Below are positions 50,621-58,733 of a stretch of DNA of 64,000 nt, in pieces. The notes below the pieces were generated by a model. That model saw only the letters and a program-made list of their open reading frames with translations, did not search any database and was not told where the DNA came from. The translations under genes and the position numbers were made by a program. Origin of the DNA: Bacillaceae bacterium IKA-2. Its GTDB lineage: Bacteria; Bacillota; Bacilli; Bacillales; Anaerobacillaceae. Numbering within the stretch: the first letter of the stretch is position 1; each line of letters opens with the position of its first letter. Where the stretch lies: positions 2,232,001 to 2,296,000 of the forward strand of contig CP134492.1 of the NCBI GenBank assembly GCA_031761875.1. Reading direction: 5' to 3'.

Positions 50621-51216
50621 TTAGCATTGTCATTGCTGAGGACCAGAAAATGCTCTTAGGAGCACTTGCTTCATTACTTGATTTAGAAGATGATATGTCT
50701 GTTGTCGGAAGAGCTAATAATGGCGAAGATGCCATCAAATTAGTCAAGCTACATAATCCAGAAATATGTATCATGGATATTGAAATGCCTCTTAAAAACG
50801 GGCTTGAGGCCGCTGAAGAACTAAAAGGTTCAAGCTGTAAAGTAATTATTTTAACAACGTTTGCAAGGTCTGGGTATTTTGAACGCGCCGTTAAAGCAGG
50901 GGTGAATGGCTATATGTTAAAAGACAGTTCTAGCGATGAATTAGCAAGTTCTATCCGCAGTGTTATGGAAGGAAGAAGAATTTACGCTTCAGAGTTGGTC
51001 GATGAAGTTTATAGTGAAGAAAACCCGTTAACCGAACGAGAAAATGAAGTACTTATCTTAATGTCGGAAGGTAAGAGTACGAAGGATATTGCAACTCAGC
51101 TTTTTATTACAGCAGGGACAGTCCGTAACTATATTTCCTCGATCCTTGATAAATTGGAAGCCAGTAATCGTATCGAAGCAATTACGCGCTTTAAAGAAAA
51201 AGGCTGGTATAAATAA
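50617..51216 (+). CDS. desR: Response regulator DesR (NarL/LuxR type)
   Basis: This 199-residue regulator has an N-terminal receiver domain with the phosphoacceptor Asp54 (CIMDIEMP), Thr in ILTTFA and Lys in YMLKDSS. The C-terminal LuxR-type HTH is LTERENEVLILMSEGKSTKDIATQLFI (about residues 137-163). In B. subtilis phospho-DesR activates des at low temperature. It overlaps the desK stop by four bases and has GGAGGT upstream. Confidence 0.94.
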   Translation: MISIVIAEDQKMLLGALASLLDLEDDMSVVGRANNGEDAIKLVKLHNPEICIMDIEMPLKNGLEAAEELKGSSCKVIILTTFARSGYFERAVKAGVNGYMLKDSSSDELASSIRSVMEGRRIYASELVDEVYSEENPLTERENEVLILMSEGKSTKDIATQLFITAGTVRNYISSILDKLEASNRIEAITRFKEKGWYK

Positions 51217-51322
51217 TATTTTGCACTCCTCGATAAATGGCGGGGAGTGCTTTTAAATAGTAGATACTGATACTGTGATATTATATTCTTAAGTAATAGG
51301 TGTCACTATGGAGGTATGGTAT

Positions 51323-51742
51323 ATGTGGAAGTGGATTTTTATCACACTATCTGCGATTGGAATTTTAGGATATTTTGGATATAACTTCGCTATTAGTAAA
51401 GCATCCGATTTAATGGTAGATCAAATTGCTATTCAAGTTTTAAATAATGAAGATGAGTTCAATAAGTTAATGAATGAACCGGAGATACAAAAAATAATCA
51501 AAGAAGTAGAAGATATTAGTATTGATAAAGAGTTGGCTTTTGAAACAAAAGAAGAAGCAATCAAAATAGTCGTTAAAGAATTTTCGATTGCAGAAATTAC
51601 CGATATTTCTAACAAGGCACAAAACGGTGAATTAAATGCTGAGGAAATTCTACTTATTTTACAAGACCGACTTAGTGAACAAGAGATGGAAGCCATAAAA
51701 ATCATAGCAGTAAGAGAATTACAAAATATACAAGGTAATTGA
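51323..51742 (+). CDS. Single-helix membrane-anchored protein of unknown function
   Basis: This 139-residue protein has one N-terminal hydrophobic helix (WIFITLSAIGILGYFGYNFAI, about residues 4-24). A predominantly acidic helical domain with many Glu/Ile/Lys follows. The start is ATG 51323, 7 nt after GGAGGT; ATG 51308 overlaps that site. The helix could be a signal anchor or a cleaved signal peptide. I recognise no family. It stands between desR and the cold-shock gene. Confidence 0.72.
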   Translation: MWKWIFITLSAIGILGYFGYNFAISKASDLMVDQIAIQVLNNEDEFNKLMNEPEIQKIIKEVEDISIDKELAFETKEEAIKIVVKEFSIAEITDISNKAQNGELNAEEILLILQDRLSEQEMEAIKIIAVRELQNIQGN

Positions 51743-51925
51743 GTGAATTTCACCATACTAATAAATAAATTAATGACTTGATTAGCACTTAATTAAAAAA
51801 AAAATAGCGACTTGCAAAAAAAAATTATTTTAGTGGATAAGCCGTAATATTAGGCTTAATCTACCAAATGAAGAAAAATTTATCAAGAAAATACTTTTTA
51901 TTAAGAAGAAATATTGAAATACTAT

Positions 51926-51954
51926 TTGCAATTACTAATTACATCTGTTATTCT
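51926..51954 (+). promoter_or_regulatory. Putative promoter of the cold-shock gene
   Basis: TTGCAA, a 17-bp spacer and TATTCT. It would give a transcript with about 120 nt of untranslated leader. Confidence 0.45.
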
Positions 51955-51961
51955 AAAGAAG

Positions 51962-52082
51962 AATTATTTTTGTTCGGTCTGACGTAAGGAAAGAATAAGT
52001 GTTTAAACTTTTCGCCTTTGATATCTAATTGAGCAACTATAGTAATAAATCGTGGAAATGATCCACACAGGAGGAAACACAC
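51962..52082 (+). promoter_or_regulatory. Long 5' leader of csp
   Basis: Cold-shock mRNAs usually carry long structured leaders. This one contains a small stem GTGGA/TCCAC (52052-52066) ending 3 nt before the AGGAGG, where it could modulate ribosome access. Confidence 0.4.
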
Positions 52083-52283
52083 ATGCAAGAAGGTACAGTA
52101 AAATGGTTTAACGCAGAAAAAGGATTCGGTTTCATTGAAATTGAAGGAGGAGAAGATGTATTCGTACATTTCTCAGCTATCCAAGGCGAAGGCTTTAAAT
52201 CTTTAGACGAAGGTCAAAAAGTTACATTTGACACTGAGCAAGGCCAACGCGGACTTCAAGCTACTAACGTTAACAAAGCATAA
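52083..52283 (+). CDS. cspB: Cold-shock protein (CspA/CspB family)
   Basis: This 66-residue single OB-fold RNA/DNA-binding protein has RNP1 ([10 protein letters not shown]) and RNP2 (VFVHFSAIQ). It is the typical size of Bacillus Csp proteins. AGGAGG lies 8-9 nt before the ATG. Proximity to des-desKR makes this a cold-adaptation neighbourhood. Which Csp paralogue it is cannot be decided from one copy. Confidence 0.94.
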   Translation: MQEGTVKWFNAEKGFGFIEIEGGEDVFVHFSAIQGEGFKSLDEGQKVTFDTEQGQRGLQATNVNKA

Positions 52284-52291
52284 TAATTATG

Positions 52292-52320
52292 AAAGGACTC
52301 TATTATAGAGTCCTTTTTTA
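52292..52320 (+). terminator. Terminator of csp
   Basis: AAAGGACTCTA pairs with TAGAGTCCTTT around TTA and is followed by TTTT. Confidence 0.9.
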
Positions 52321-52469
52321 TTTCTATTAAAGTTAGAAAGCAAACAGACTCGCAGGAACAGCGCCTAGCTTATTATAATACAACAAGTTTTGGGATATTT
52401 TCCTTCATCAGAAAGACATGATTAATGTTATAATGAATGGATAGATTTTATGAAAGGAGTTAAATTCGT

Positions 52470-52661
52470 ATGAAGTACGCGAAATCACAAATGAAGGAAC
52501 TAGTCAAAGAAAATAAAGAATTACAATTACGCTTAAAAGAAGTAATGAAAGAACACGATCTCGAAAAAAAGTTTGCTCTTAAGGCTTTATACCATTCAGA
52601 AGTTGCAGATGGTGGAAAGTATCAGTCAGCATACCAAGCACTTGACTTGCCCAATGGGTAG
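52470..52661 (+). CDS. Small coiled-coil protein of unknown function
   Basis: This 63-residue protein has an N-terminal two thirds rich in Lys/Glu with Leu heptads (MKELVKENKELQLRLKEVMK), i.e. a short coiled coil. The tail ends YQSAYQALDLPNG. AAAGGAG precedes the ATG at a suitable distance. It is cytosolic. No family is recognised. Confidence 0.68.
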   Translation: MKYAKSQMKELVKENKELQLRLKEVMKEHDLEKKFALKALYHSEVADGGKYQSAYQALDLPNG

Positions 52662-52692
52662 GTCATTTTTTGTGTGCAATGAAAGATTTCGA

Positions 52693-53185
52693 TTAATTGA
52701 GAATAACCCTGATTTTTGCCCGAGCATTTAATCCTTTCGCAACTGTCCAAATTTCAATATCAAATTCTTCGTCTTCAAGTGAACTAAAAACATCACGAAA
52801 ATCAACATTTACTATATATTCCTCATTTGGTCCAATTGTTTTGTACATCATTGCTTGAGTAAAAAAATTTTCCTTACTGTATTGATACAATTCATTTTCG
52901 TCTAGATCACTAATAACATAATCAATTTCCTGCGAACTAGAAAACACCAATTCTATTGGTTTGTTGTTGGAGCTTACATTTTTAAGTGTATAATAAAATA
53001 GTCCATCGATATTTTCTTCTTGTTCAAAAGAAAATGTAAAAGAATTTTCCTCAATCATTGTTACATCACCGTCCGTTTCTGTTGGGTCGCTAACTGGTGC
53101 TTTTTGTTCAGTATCCCCGCTTTTTTGTATCTGGCGTTCCGCAAGCGCTGAGTAACCCTAATATAAGAATTGAAATTATTATCAA
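52693..53185 (-). pseudogene. BsuPI-domain lipoprotein with a frameshift in an A6 tract
   Basis: The minus-strand frame from about 53120 to 52693 encodes a BsuPI (intracellular proteinase inhibitor) domain (FTFSFEQEENIDGLFYYTLK, FSSSQEIDYVISD, KTIGPNEEYIVNVDF). Immediately upstream, but in another frame, TTG 53185 opens a lipoprotein signal peptide with lipobox LLSAC-GT. The two join if one base is removed from the six A residues at 53121-53126 (minus strand). Without that correction only the ATG at 53058 remains, and export is lost. A true mutation, phase variation or a sequence error would all look alike here. Confidence 0.72.
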
Positions 53186-53349
53186 TGTTTAGTTAACAAA
53201 AATATATATATACAAAACTTATAAAAAAGGTATACATTTTTCTGATAAGTGATATTATTTTTATTATATGTTTGAGGGGACTTCACCTTAAAAAAAAACA
53301 GTTTGTTCAAGTATTTATGAACACAATAGTTTGAAAGTAGGAGGCCAAT

Positions 53350-56300
53350 ATGTTCCAAGCAATTATCCGGAAACCTAAAATTACGATGATGTTTGTATCT
53401 ATTCTAGTGGTAGTTGGACTATTAACATTATTTCAACTTCCACAACGAGAAATTCCTGAGTTTTCATTTGATATTGGGATCGTTTCGACCGTTTATCCAG
53501 GTGGAGCTCCTGAAGAAGTTGAGCAGCAAGTGACTATACCTTTAGAAAGTGCGATTGAAAATATTGCTGGAATTAGTAAAATGAATTCTGTGTCCACATC
53601 TGGATTTTCTAATATTATCATTGAAATAGATGATGGAGCAGATAAAAATGAAGTGTTTACAAGTATTCAGCAAGCGATTTCGCAAGTGGACGCTATCCTC
53701 CCAGAACAGGCATTAACACCGGATTTTTCACAAATTGCAAGTTTGGGTGCCTTATCTAACTATCATATTCTCCATGAAGATCGTGAAGAGTTATATGAGT
53801 TAAAAAATATGCTTTATGACTGGCAGAGCAAGGTAGAATCTATTCCAGGTGTGGAGAGAACGATAGTAAAAGGTTTTCCTGATCAGTATTTTCTAATTAA
53901 CGTTGACTCCGAAAAAATGTCTTCAAAAGGATTGCAAATTCCTGATGTAATTCAGGCAGTCGATGGAGAACTTAACACGGCTCCTTTAGGAGTTCAGCAA
54001 ATAAATAAGCAAAATATCCAGTTAGCTTTAACTACACTTAAGGATGAGGCAAAAATTGGTTCCATTTTTGTTGGATTAGATTTCAATAATATTCCGGTTT
54101 ATTTAGATGATATTGCTGACGTCGGGAGAATTAATGAAACCCCTGAAGACTTAATTACTTTTGAGGGGCAGCCAGCAGTGTCATTTACTGTTGTTCCCGG
54201 TAGTGGTGTTAATATCCCTAAGCTCCATGATCAGGTTGATAAGCGGATCATGAGCCTTGCAGAAGAGTTACCAACAGAGATGTCATTTGATCTTTTTTAT
54301 ACGCAAAAAACGGTTGTCGATGAAATCTTTGGCGATTTAACGTTATCCTTTGCATTAGCCGGGCTATCGGTCGTGATTGTGACGCTTTTGGGATTAAGTC
54401 TATCCTCGGCAATTATCGTTGCACTTGCGATCCCGACCTCTGTTTTGATTGGATTAATTCCATTACCATTTTTCGGTGTCGATTTGAATCAAATTTCAAT
54501 TATTGGGATGATTATAGCTCTTGGGATTCTAGTTGACGATGCGATTGTCGTTAGTGACAATATTCGTAATAAATATCGTGAAGGATTATCGCCCTTGAAG
54601 GGCGCTCTTGTAGGCAGCAAGGAAGTTCGCGTATCGATCATTACGTCTACGTTAACGGTTGTATTTACATTTTTACCGTTAGTATTTATTTCGGGAGGGG
54701 GCGGTGATTTCATTCGCGCCTTGCCGACAGTGTTAATTATGACGATTTTAGCATCGACCATTGTAGCGCTAACATTTGTACCTATTTTCATGGTCTGGAG
54801 ACAGACGCAATGGCAGCGAAACAAAAAAATATCTCAGCCTGAACCAAAAGACGGCTTACTTGGAAAACAGTTAGATTCGCTGTCTAACTGGTATAGTGAA
54901 TCGATTTTGCGACGAGTGGTACGACACCCATGGAAAGTAGCAATCTTTGGTTTTATTGTTACGACCAGTTTTTATGGACTGATCCCGTTTATTCCAGTTG
55001 AATTTTTCCCATCAACAGACCGAGCCGAAGTAACGGTAGAGGTACGAATGCCAGCAGGAACGACGATTGAAGATACAGAAGAGACACTGCTGAGCATGAG
55101 AACGTTCGTTTTGGCAGAGGATGAACATATTTTAGAAACGGCGATTTATGCGGGATCGGGTCTGCCCCCATTATTTGGTGAGGGCATATCAAACAGCGGT
55201 GAAGAAACCGGAAACTTACTTTTACGAATTGATCGTGATCAGCAATCAGCAGTGGAGACTATTGCAAGGTGGTCAAATCCACTCCAAAAGGAATTTCCCG
55301 ATGCGGAGATTGAGTTGACGACAATTGAATCTGGTCCTCCAGTAGGGGCACCGATTGCAATTAAGCTGCAAGGATCAGACGTGGAAACGTTAATCAAGCT
55401 TAGTAATCAAATTCAAGACCAAATTAGAGAGTTACCTGCAAGTGGAACGGTCTTGGATGATATGGGGCCACTCCGTCCAACAATCGTTTATGAACCCGTA
55501 CGTGAAGAGTTAGAAAAAAACGGAATTACCTTGAAAAATCTAAGTGAACAAATTGGGATCCGAACTAACGGAATCCCTTTACAGACGTTCCGAACCGCAG
55601 GGGATGCGACTAATCTGAAATTAACTTTAGATAAAGTAGCAAAAAACGGTGAACTTGATTTATCAAAAATATTTCTTCCTAGCCAAATTAGTGGATTTTT
55701 AGATGAAGGTCGACCTGAATTAATTGGATTGGATGTATTACTAACGACATCGGAAGGAAAAGAAATCCCTCAAGTTTTAAGGAAAGATGGAATTAGAACA
55801 ATTACCGTACGGGTTTATCCGACAAATGATAATGACGCAGAACTAGATTCGGAGATTAAGGCAATCACTGATGATGTTCGGGCAACAGTGAGTGATGATT
55901 ATATTATTAGTCTTGGCGGAGAAACAGAAGCGAGAACCGACTTCATTCTAGAATTATTTACACTTTTCCTTGTCGTATTGTTCCTAATTTATATTGTCAT
56001 GGCGATACAATTCAATTCCTTGACAATACCATTCTTGATCATGAGTACCGTGCACATAGCAGGAGCAGGTGCTGTGATCGGATTGTTCTTAACCCAAACC
56101 GGACTAGGATTCATGGCGCTTATGGGGATTGTTTCCTTAGCTGGGATTGTCGTGCGGAACTCGATTGTGTTGCTTGACTTTATTAAACAGCGTCGAGCGG
56201 AGGGAATGTCAATTGAAGATTCAGTAATTGAAGCCGGTCGTGTCCGGTTGCGTCCGATTTTGCTTACAGCATTTACGGCAATTGGTGCTTTAACACCAGT

Positions 56301-56433
56301 GGCATTTAGTGGTGATGTCTTGTTTGTACCACTAGCCATCTCGATCATTTCTGGATTGCTGTTCTCAGCGGTGTTAACGGTGGTGATAGTGCCAGCTACT
56401 TACACAGCCTTTGCAACGAAATTCGGAAAATAA
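53350..56433 (+). CDS. swrC: RND-family efflux permease (SwrC/AcrB type)
   Basis: This 1027-residue protein has the RND topology: one N-terminal helix, a large porter loop (about residues 32-330), a TM2-6 block, a second large loop (about 555-860) and TM8-12. TM4 carries the proton-relay Asp pair in GILVDDAIVV. PGGAPEEVEQQVT and VTIPLESAIENI are typical of AcrB/SwrC. In B. subtilis SwrC exports surfactin and aids swarming. No periplasmic-adaptor-like gene is adjacent. GTAGGAGG precedes the ATG. The symbol is by similarity only. Confidence 0.87.
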   Translation: MFQAIIRKPKITMMFVSILVVVGLLTLFQLPQREIPEFSFDIGIVSTVYPGGAPEEVEQQVTIPLESAIENIAGISKMNSVSTSGFSNIIIEIDDGADKNEVFTSIQQAISQVDAILPEQALTPDFSQIASLGALSNYHILHEDREELYELKNMLYDWQSKVESIPGVERTIVKGFPDQYFLINVDSEKMSSKGLQIPDVIQAVDGELNTAPLGVQQINKQNIQLALTTLKDEAKIGSIFVGLDFNNIPVYLDDIADVGRINETPEDLITFEGQPAVSFTVVPGSGVNIPKLHDQVDKRIMSLAEELPTEMSFDLFYTQKTVVDEIFGDLTLSFALAGLSVVIVTLLGLSLSSAIIVALAIPTSVLIGLIPLPFFGVDLNQISIIGMIIALGILVDDAIVVSDNIRNKYREGLSPLKGALVGSKEVRVSIITSTLTVVFTFLPLVFISGGGGDFIRALPTVLIMTILASTIVALTFVPIFMVWRQTQWQRNKKISQPEPKDGLLGKQLDSLSNWYSESILRRVVRHPWKVAIFGFIVTTSFYGLIPFIPVEFFPSTDRAEVTVEVRMPAGTTIEDTEETLLSMRTFVLAEDEHILETAIYAGSGLPPLFGEGISNSGEETGNLLLRIDRDQQSAVETIARWSNPLQKEFPDAEIELTTIESGPPVGAPIAIKLQGSDVETLIKLSNQIQDQIRELPASGTVLDDMGPLRPTIVYEPVREELEKNGITLKNLSEQIGIRTNGIPLQTFRTAGDATNLKLTLDKVAKNGELDLSKIFLPSQISGFLDEGRPELIGLDVLLTTSEGKEIPQVLRKDGIRTITVRVYPTNDNDAELDSEIKAITDDVRATVSDDYIISLGGETEARTDFILELFTLFLVVLFLIYIVMAIQFNSLTIPFLIMSTVHIAGAGAVIGLFLTQTGLGFMALMGIVSLAGIVVRNSIVLLDFIKQRRAEGMSIEDSVIEAGRVRLRPILLTAFTAIGALTPVAFSGDVLFVPLAISIISGLLFSAVLTVVIVPATYTAFATKFGK

Positions 56434-56434
56434 C

Positions 56435-56497
56435 AAGATGCGTGCACGCATCTTAAAAAATCCCTGTCAGACTATGAGAGTCCGACGGGGATTTTTT
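56435..56497 (+). terminator. Palindrome and terminator after the RND gene
   Basis: A perfect palindrome AAGATGCGTGCACGCATCTT (56435-56454) is followed by a second hairpin. There AAAAAATCCC pairs with GGGGATTTTTT (56455-56497). Confidence 0.8.
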
Positions 56498-56523
56498 AAC
56501 ACTAAAATAGAGAATTCTTTAGC

Positions 56524-57138
56524 TTAGTTTGATTCTGATTTATTTTCATTTTTTTCCTGACCCCATTTATCAAGCTTATCCATGATTAAATCATACGTTT
56601 TAAGTGATACTTCTGGTAACTCACCAACAATATCCTTCACAGCATCAAAGCCTGCATCAATCGCATTTTTGATCGTTTCTAATCGAGAAGGATCTCCACC
56701 TGATAAGGCGATTGCGAATTTTACGATGCGCTCACTAACAGCTTCGGCACCAAGTGGACCGTCATCAGCAACCAGCGCTGCAGCTTCGGCGCGTGTTTTG
56801 TCATCAACTTCAATGTCACGCAGGTCAATTTCACCGCTTTGAAAGTCTTGAAATGAAAAGCCTTGTTGTTGCAATAACTTTTCAACAAGTGTTTTCATTG
56901 AATTGTAGAGCTTTTCTGTTTCTTTTTTTAATTCAGCAATTATATTATTACGCTCTTTTTCTGACATATTTCCATAAGCACCCGGTTTTTTTGCTTCTTT
57001 TTCTGAAGGTTTATAAACTTCTTTTTCTGACTTTAATGCAATCGGATGCTCTTTTTGCTTTTTTTCCTCATTTGCTTCAATAGGTTGTTTCGGTAAGGGA
57101 CGAACAGTATTTGCTTGGGAAACTTGTGAAATCCTCAT
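56524..57138 (-). CDS. Conserved hypothetical protein, hydrophilic
   Basis: This 204-residue protein has an N-terminal half that is charged and probably disordered (KSEKEVYKPSEKEAKKPGAY). The C-terminal half is folded, with segments RAEAAALVADDGPLGAEAVSERIVKFAIALSGGDPSRLETI and AIDAGFDAVKDIVGELPEVS (about residues 115-182). No signal peptide is seen. AAGGAGGG precedes the ATG. I recall similar C-terminal segments in proteins of other bacteria but cannot name the domain with confidence. Confidence 0.72.
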   Translation of the reverse strand: MRISQVSQANTVRPLPKQPIEANEEKKQKEHPIALKSEKEVYKPSEKEAKKPGAYGNMSEKERNNIIAELKKETEKLYNSMKTLVEKLLQQQGFSFQDFQSGEIDLRDIEVDDKTRAEAAALVADDGPLGAEAVSERIVKFAIALSGGDPSRLETIKNAIDAGFDAVKDIVGELPEVSLKTYDLIMDKLDKWGQEKNENKSESN

Positions 57139-57289
57139 TTTTCTTTCCCTCCTTTTCCTTTATATCGAAAAGTTTGCAAAGAATCTTAATAGTAATAGAA
57201 TATTTATTTTACTTATTATCAAAGTCTTATAAGGAAATTTATTATACAATAGTGATTACTCAATGCAAAATAAAGGTGGTAGCAGAATA

Positions 57290-57595
57290 ATGTTATTTCA
57301 ATTATGTGGCACGTGTGCCATCGAACAGAATTTATCGTTAGAAGATCGCAAAAGATTAGCAGGGAAAATTATCTCTGATCAAGTTTATAAGTGCCCTTCT
57401 TGCGATATTCACTTTGGCTTGTTTAACAGCCAGTATGCAAGTAACCAAGACAAGATGGAGCTACCTTTTGTTGAAAATAAGGTCCTTGAAAAGAAAGAAG
57501 TAAAAGAAGTAAAAGAAGTAAAAGAAGTAAAAGAAGTAAAACAAATAAAGAAAGAAGTAAAATCAAAAACAGTAGTTCAAACAAGTTTATTTTAG
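57290..57595 (+). CDS. Zinc-ribbon-like protein with EVK repeats
   Basis: This 101-residue protein has two cysteine pairs, CGTC near residue 6 and CPSC near residue 36, which may bind zinc. A short linker follows, then five exact 9-bp repeats (57497-57541) encoding EVK-type triplets, and a tail ending VQTSLF. The start is ATG 57290, with AAAGGTGG 11 nt upstream; ATG 57263 lies before that site. The function is unknown. The terminal SLF resembles the end of clamp-binding or PCNA-like motifs, but that is speculative. Confidence 0.72.
   Translation: MLFQLCGTCAIEQNLSLEDRKRLAGKIISDQVYKCPSCDIHFGLFNSQYASNQDKMELPFVENKVLEKKEVKEVKEVKEVKEVKQIKKEVKSKTVVQTSLF
57497..57541 (+). repeat. Five tandem 9-bp units (GAAGTAAAA)
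   Basis: Five identical copies lie in frame and encode EVK five times. Copy number could vary by slippage without breaking the frame. Confidence 0.92.
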
Positions 57596-57604
57596 GTAAC
57601 TAAC

Positions 57605-57641
57605 CGCCACTTACGAAAGATAAGTGGCGTCTTCTTTTTTA
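57605..57641 (+). terminator. Terminator after the zinc-ribbon gene
   Basis: CGCCACTTA pairs with TAAGTGGCG around ACGAAAGA... and is followed by TCTTCTTTTTT. It lies directly at the 3' end of the convergent hydrolase gene. Confidence 0.82.
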
Positions 57642-57642
57642 T

Positions 57643-58122
57643 TTAAGATAAAAAAAGTAACTTCCCATACCAAATTGAAACTCCGATAAATAGAATCAAC
57701 AAGAGCTGTTCAATTCCACCTCCTGTTTTAAATGTCAGCGGAAATCTGATATTCCAGGGGATGGGATAAAGCAATTTAATCCCACGATGTGTCATCATAT
57801 CACCGATAATATGACTAGCAGTTCCAAGCAATAATCCATAAACAAATGAGGCCGGCGCTAAGTCGCGTAAAATAATCGCTAACAAAACGATAAATAACAA
57901 ACTGTGAAAAAAAGCGCGGTGTCCAAACAGCCCGTTAATAATCCTTGAAAGAATTGGAAGAACTCGTCCTATTTTGCTCCTCATATGATCTATGTCTGGA
58001 AGTAATCCTCCTAGAATTAATCCTCCACTATAAAGTAATAACTCAGGTTCCATAGATGGAAAAAAGTTCAATGCCGCAATTCCGATTGTGATACTAAGTG
58101 CTACATGTGTCTTATACTGCAT
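57643..58122 (-). CDS. YdjM-family membrane-bound metal-dependent hydrolase
   Basis: This 159-residue protein has the PF04307 signatures: YKTHVALSITIGIA (metal-ligand His), GGLLPDIDHMRSKIGR (Asp ligands, about residues 38-53), FGHRAFFHSLL (about 66-76) and GTASHIIGDMMTHRGIKLLYP. Several hydrophobic segments place it in the membrane. In other Gram-positives such proteins bind LexA or help with cell-surface processes; the substrate is unknown. Confidence 0.87.
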   Translation of the reverse strand: MQYKTHVALSITIGIAALNFFPSMEPELLLYSGGLILGGLLPDIDHMRSKIGRVLPILSRIINGLFGHRAFFHSLLFIVLLAIILRDLAPASFVYGLLLGTASHIIGDMMTHRGIKLLYPIPWNIRFPLTFKTGGGIEQLLLILFIGVSIWYGKLLFLS

Positions 58123-58355
58123 TTTACATTCCCCACCTCAGCTTGCGACTGACTGTTGCTTTTAAAAAAAAACAACTCAGAAGTAAATTAAACTATACAT
58201 GAAAATAGACATCTATGGATATAAGGGATTGAAATGATTTATGTTGGTAGTGGAATTGTAGTCAAATAAGGTAATTCCTAGACTAGGAACTTTTCTTATT
58301 GTAATATTATAATCCTAAGGCATCCAACTAAACTTTGAGTGACAGGAGAATTAAA

Positions 58356-58652
58356 ATGGAATCTAACAAGACAAATAAAGCTTTTCATCCAATTAGAGAT
58401 TGGCGGCAACGAAAACGCAAATTTTTAATTCCAGATATCATTTTTTCAATCATTACGGTTGTTATTGTTTTCGTGTCGCTTTATTCAGGACAAAAAATTC
58501 TTTTATCGATCGCCCTTATTTTTCTTGGATTAACTTTTTTTAATCGAGGTTTGGAATATGAGCAACAGGGAGAGAAAACATTTTATAAAGTAAACAGCTT
58601 TATCGGAGTGTTTCTTATTATTTTAGGAATCCTTTCCTTTTGGCTAAATTAA
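58356..58652 (+). CDS. Small membrane protein (DUF3953-like)
   Basis: This 98-residue protein has a polar N terminus of 28 residues followed by three hydrophobic segments (IIFSIITVVIVFVSLYSG, ILLSIALIFLGLTFFNRG, FIGVFLIILGILSFWLN). The pattern with FFNRGLEYEQQG resembles the YczI/DUF3953 family. ATG 58356 has CAGGAG 8 nt upstream; an earlier start at 58335 does not. It stands 81 bp before the LtaS-like gene and may be co-transcribed. Confidence 0.72.
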   Translation: MESNKTNKAFHPIRDWRQRKRKFLIPDIIFSIITVVIVFVSLYSGQKILLSIALIFLGLTFFNRGLEYEQQGEKTFYKVNSFIGVFLIILGILSFWLN

Positions 58653-58733
58653 AGGTTTAAGGTTTGCGGTATAAGATTAGGAAATAGATTTGAACATGAC
58701 TATAATCTCCATCCAAAAGGTGGTGAGTTTGCA

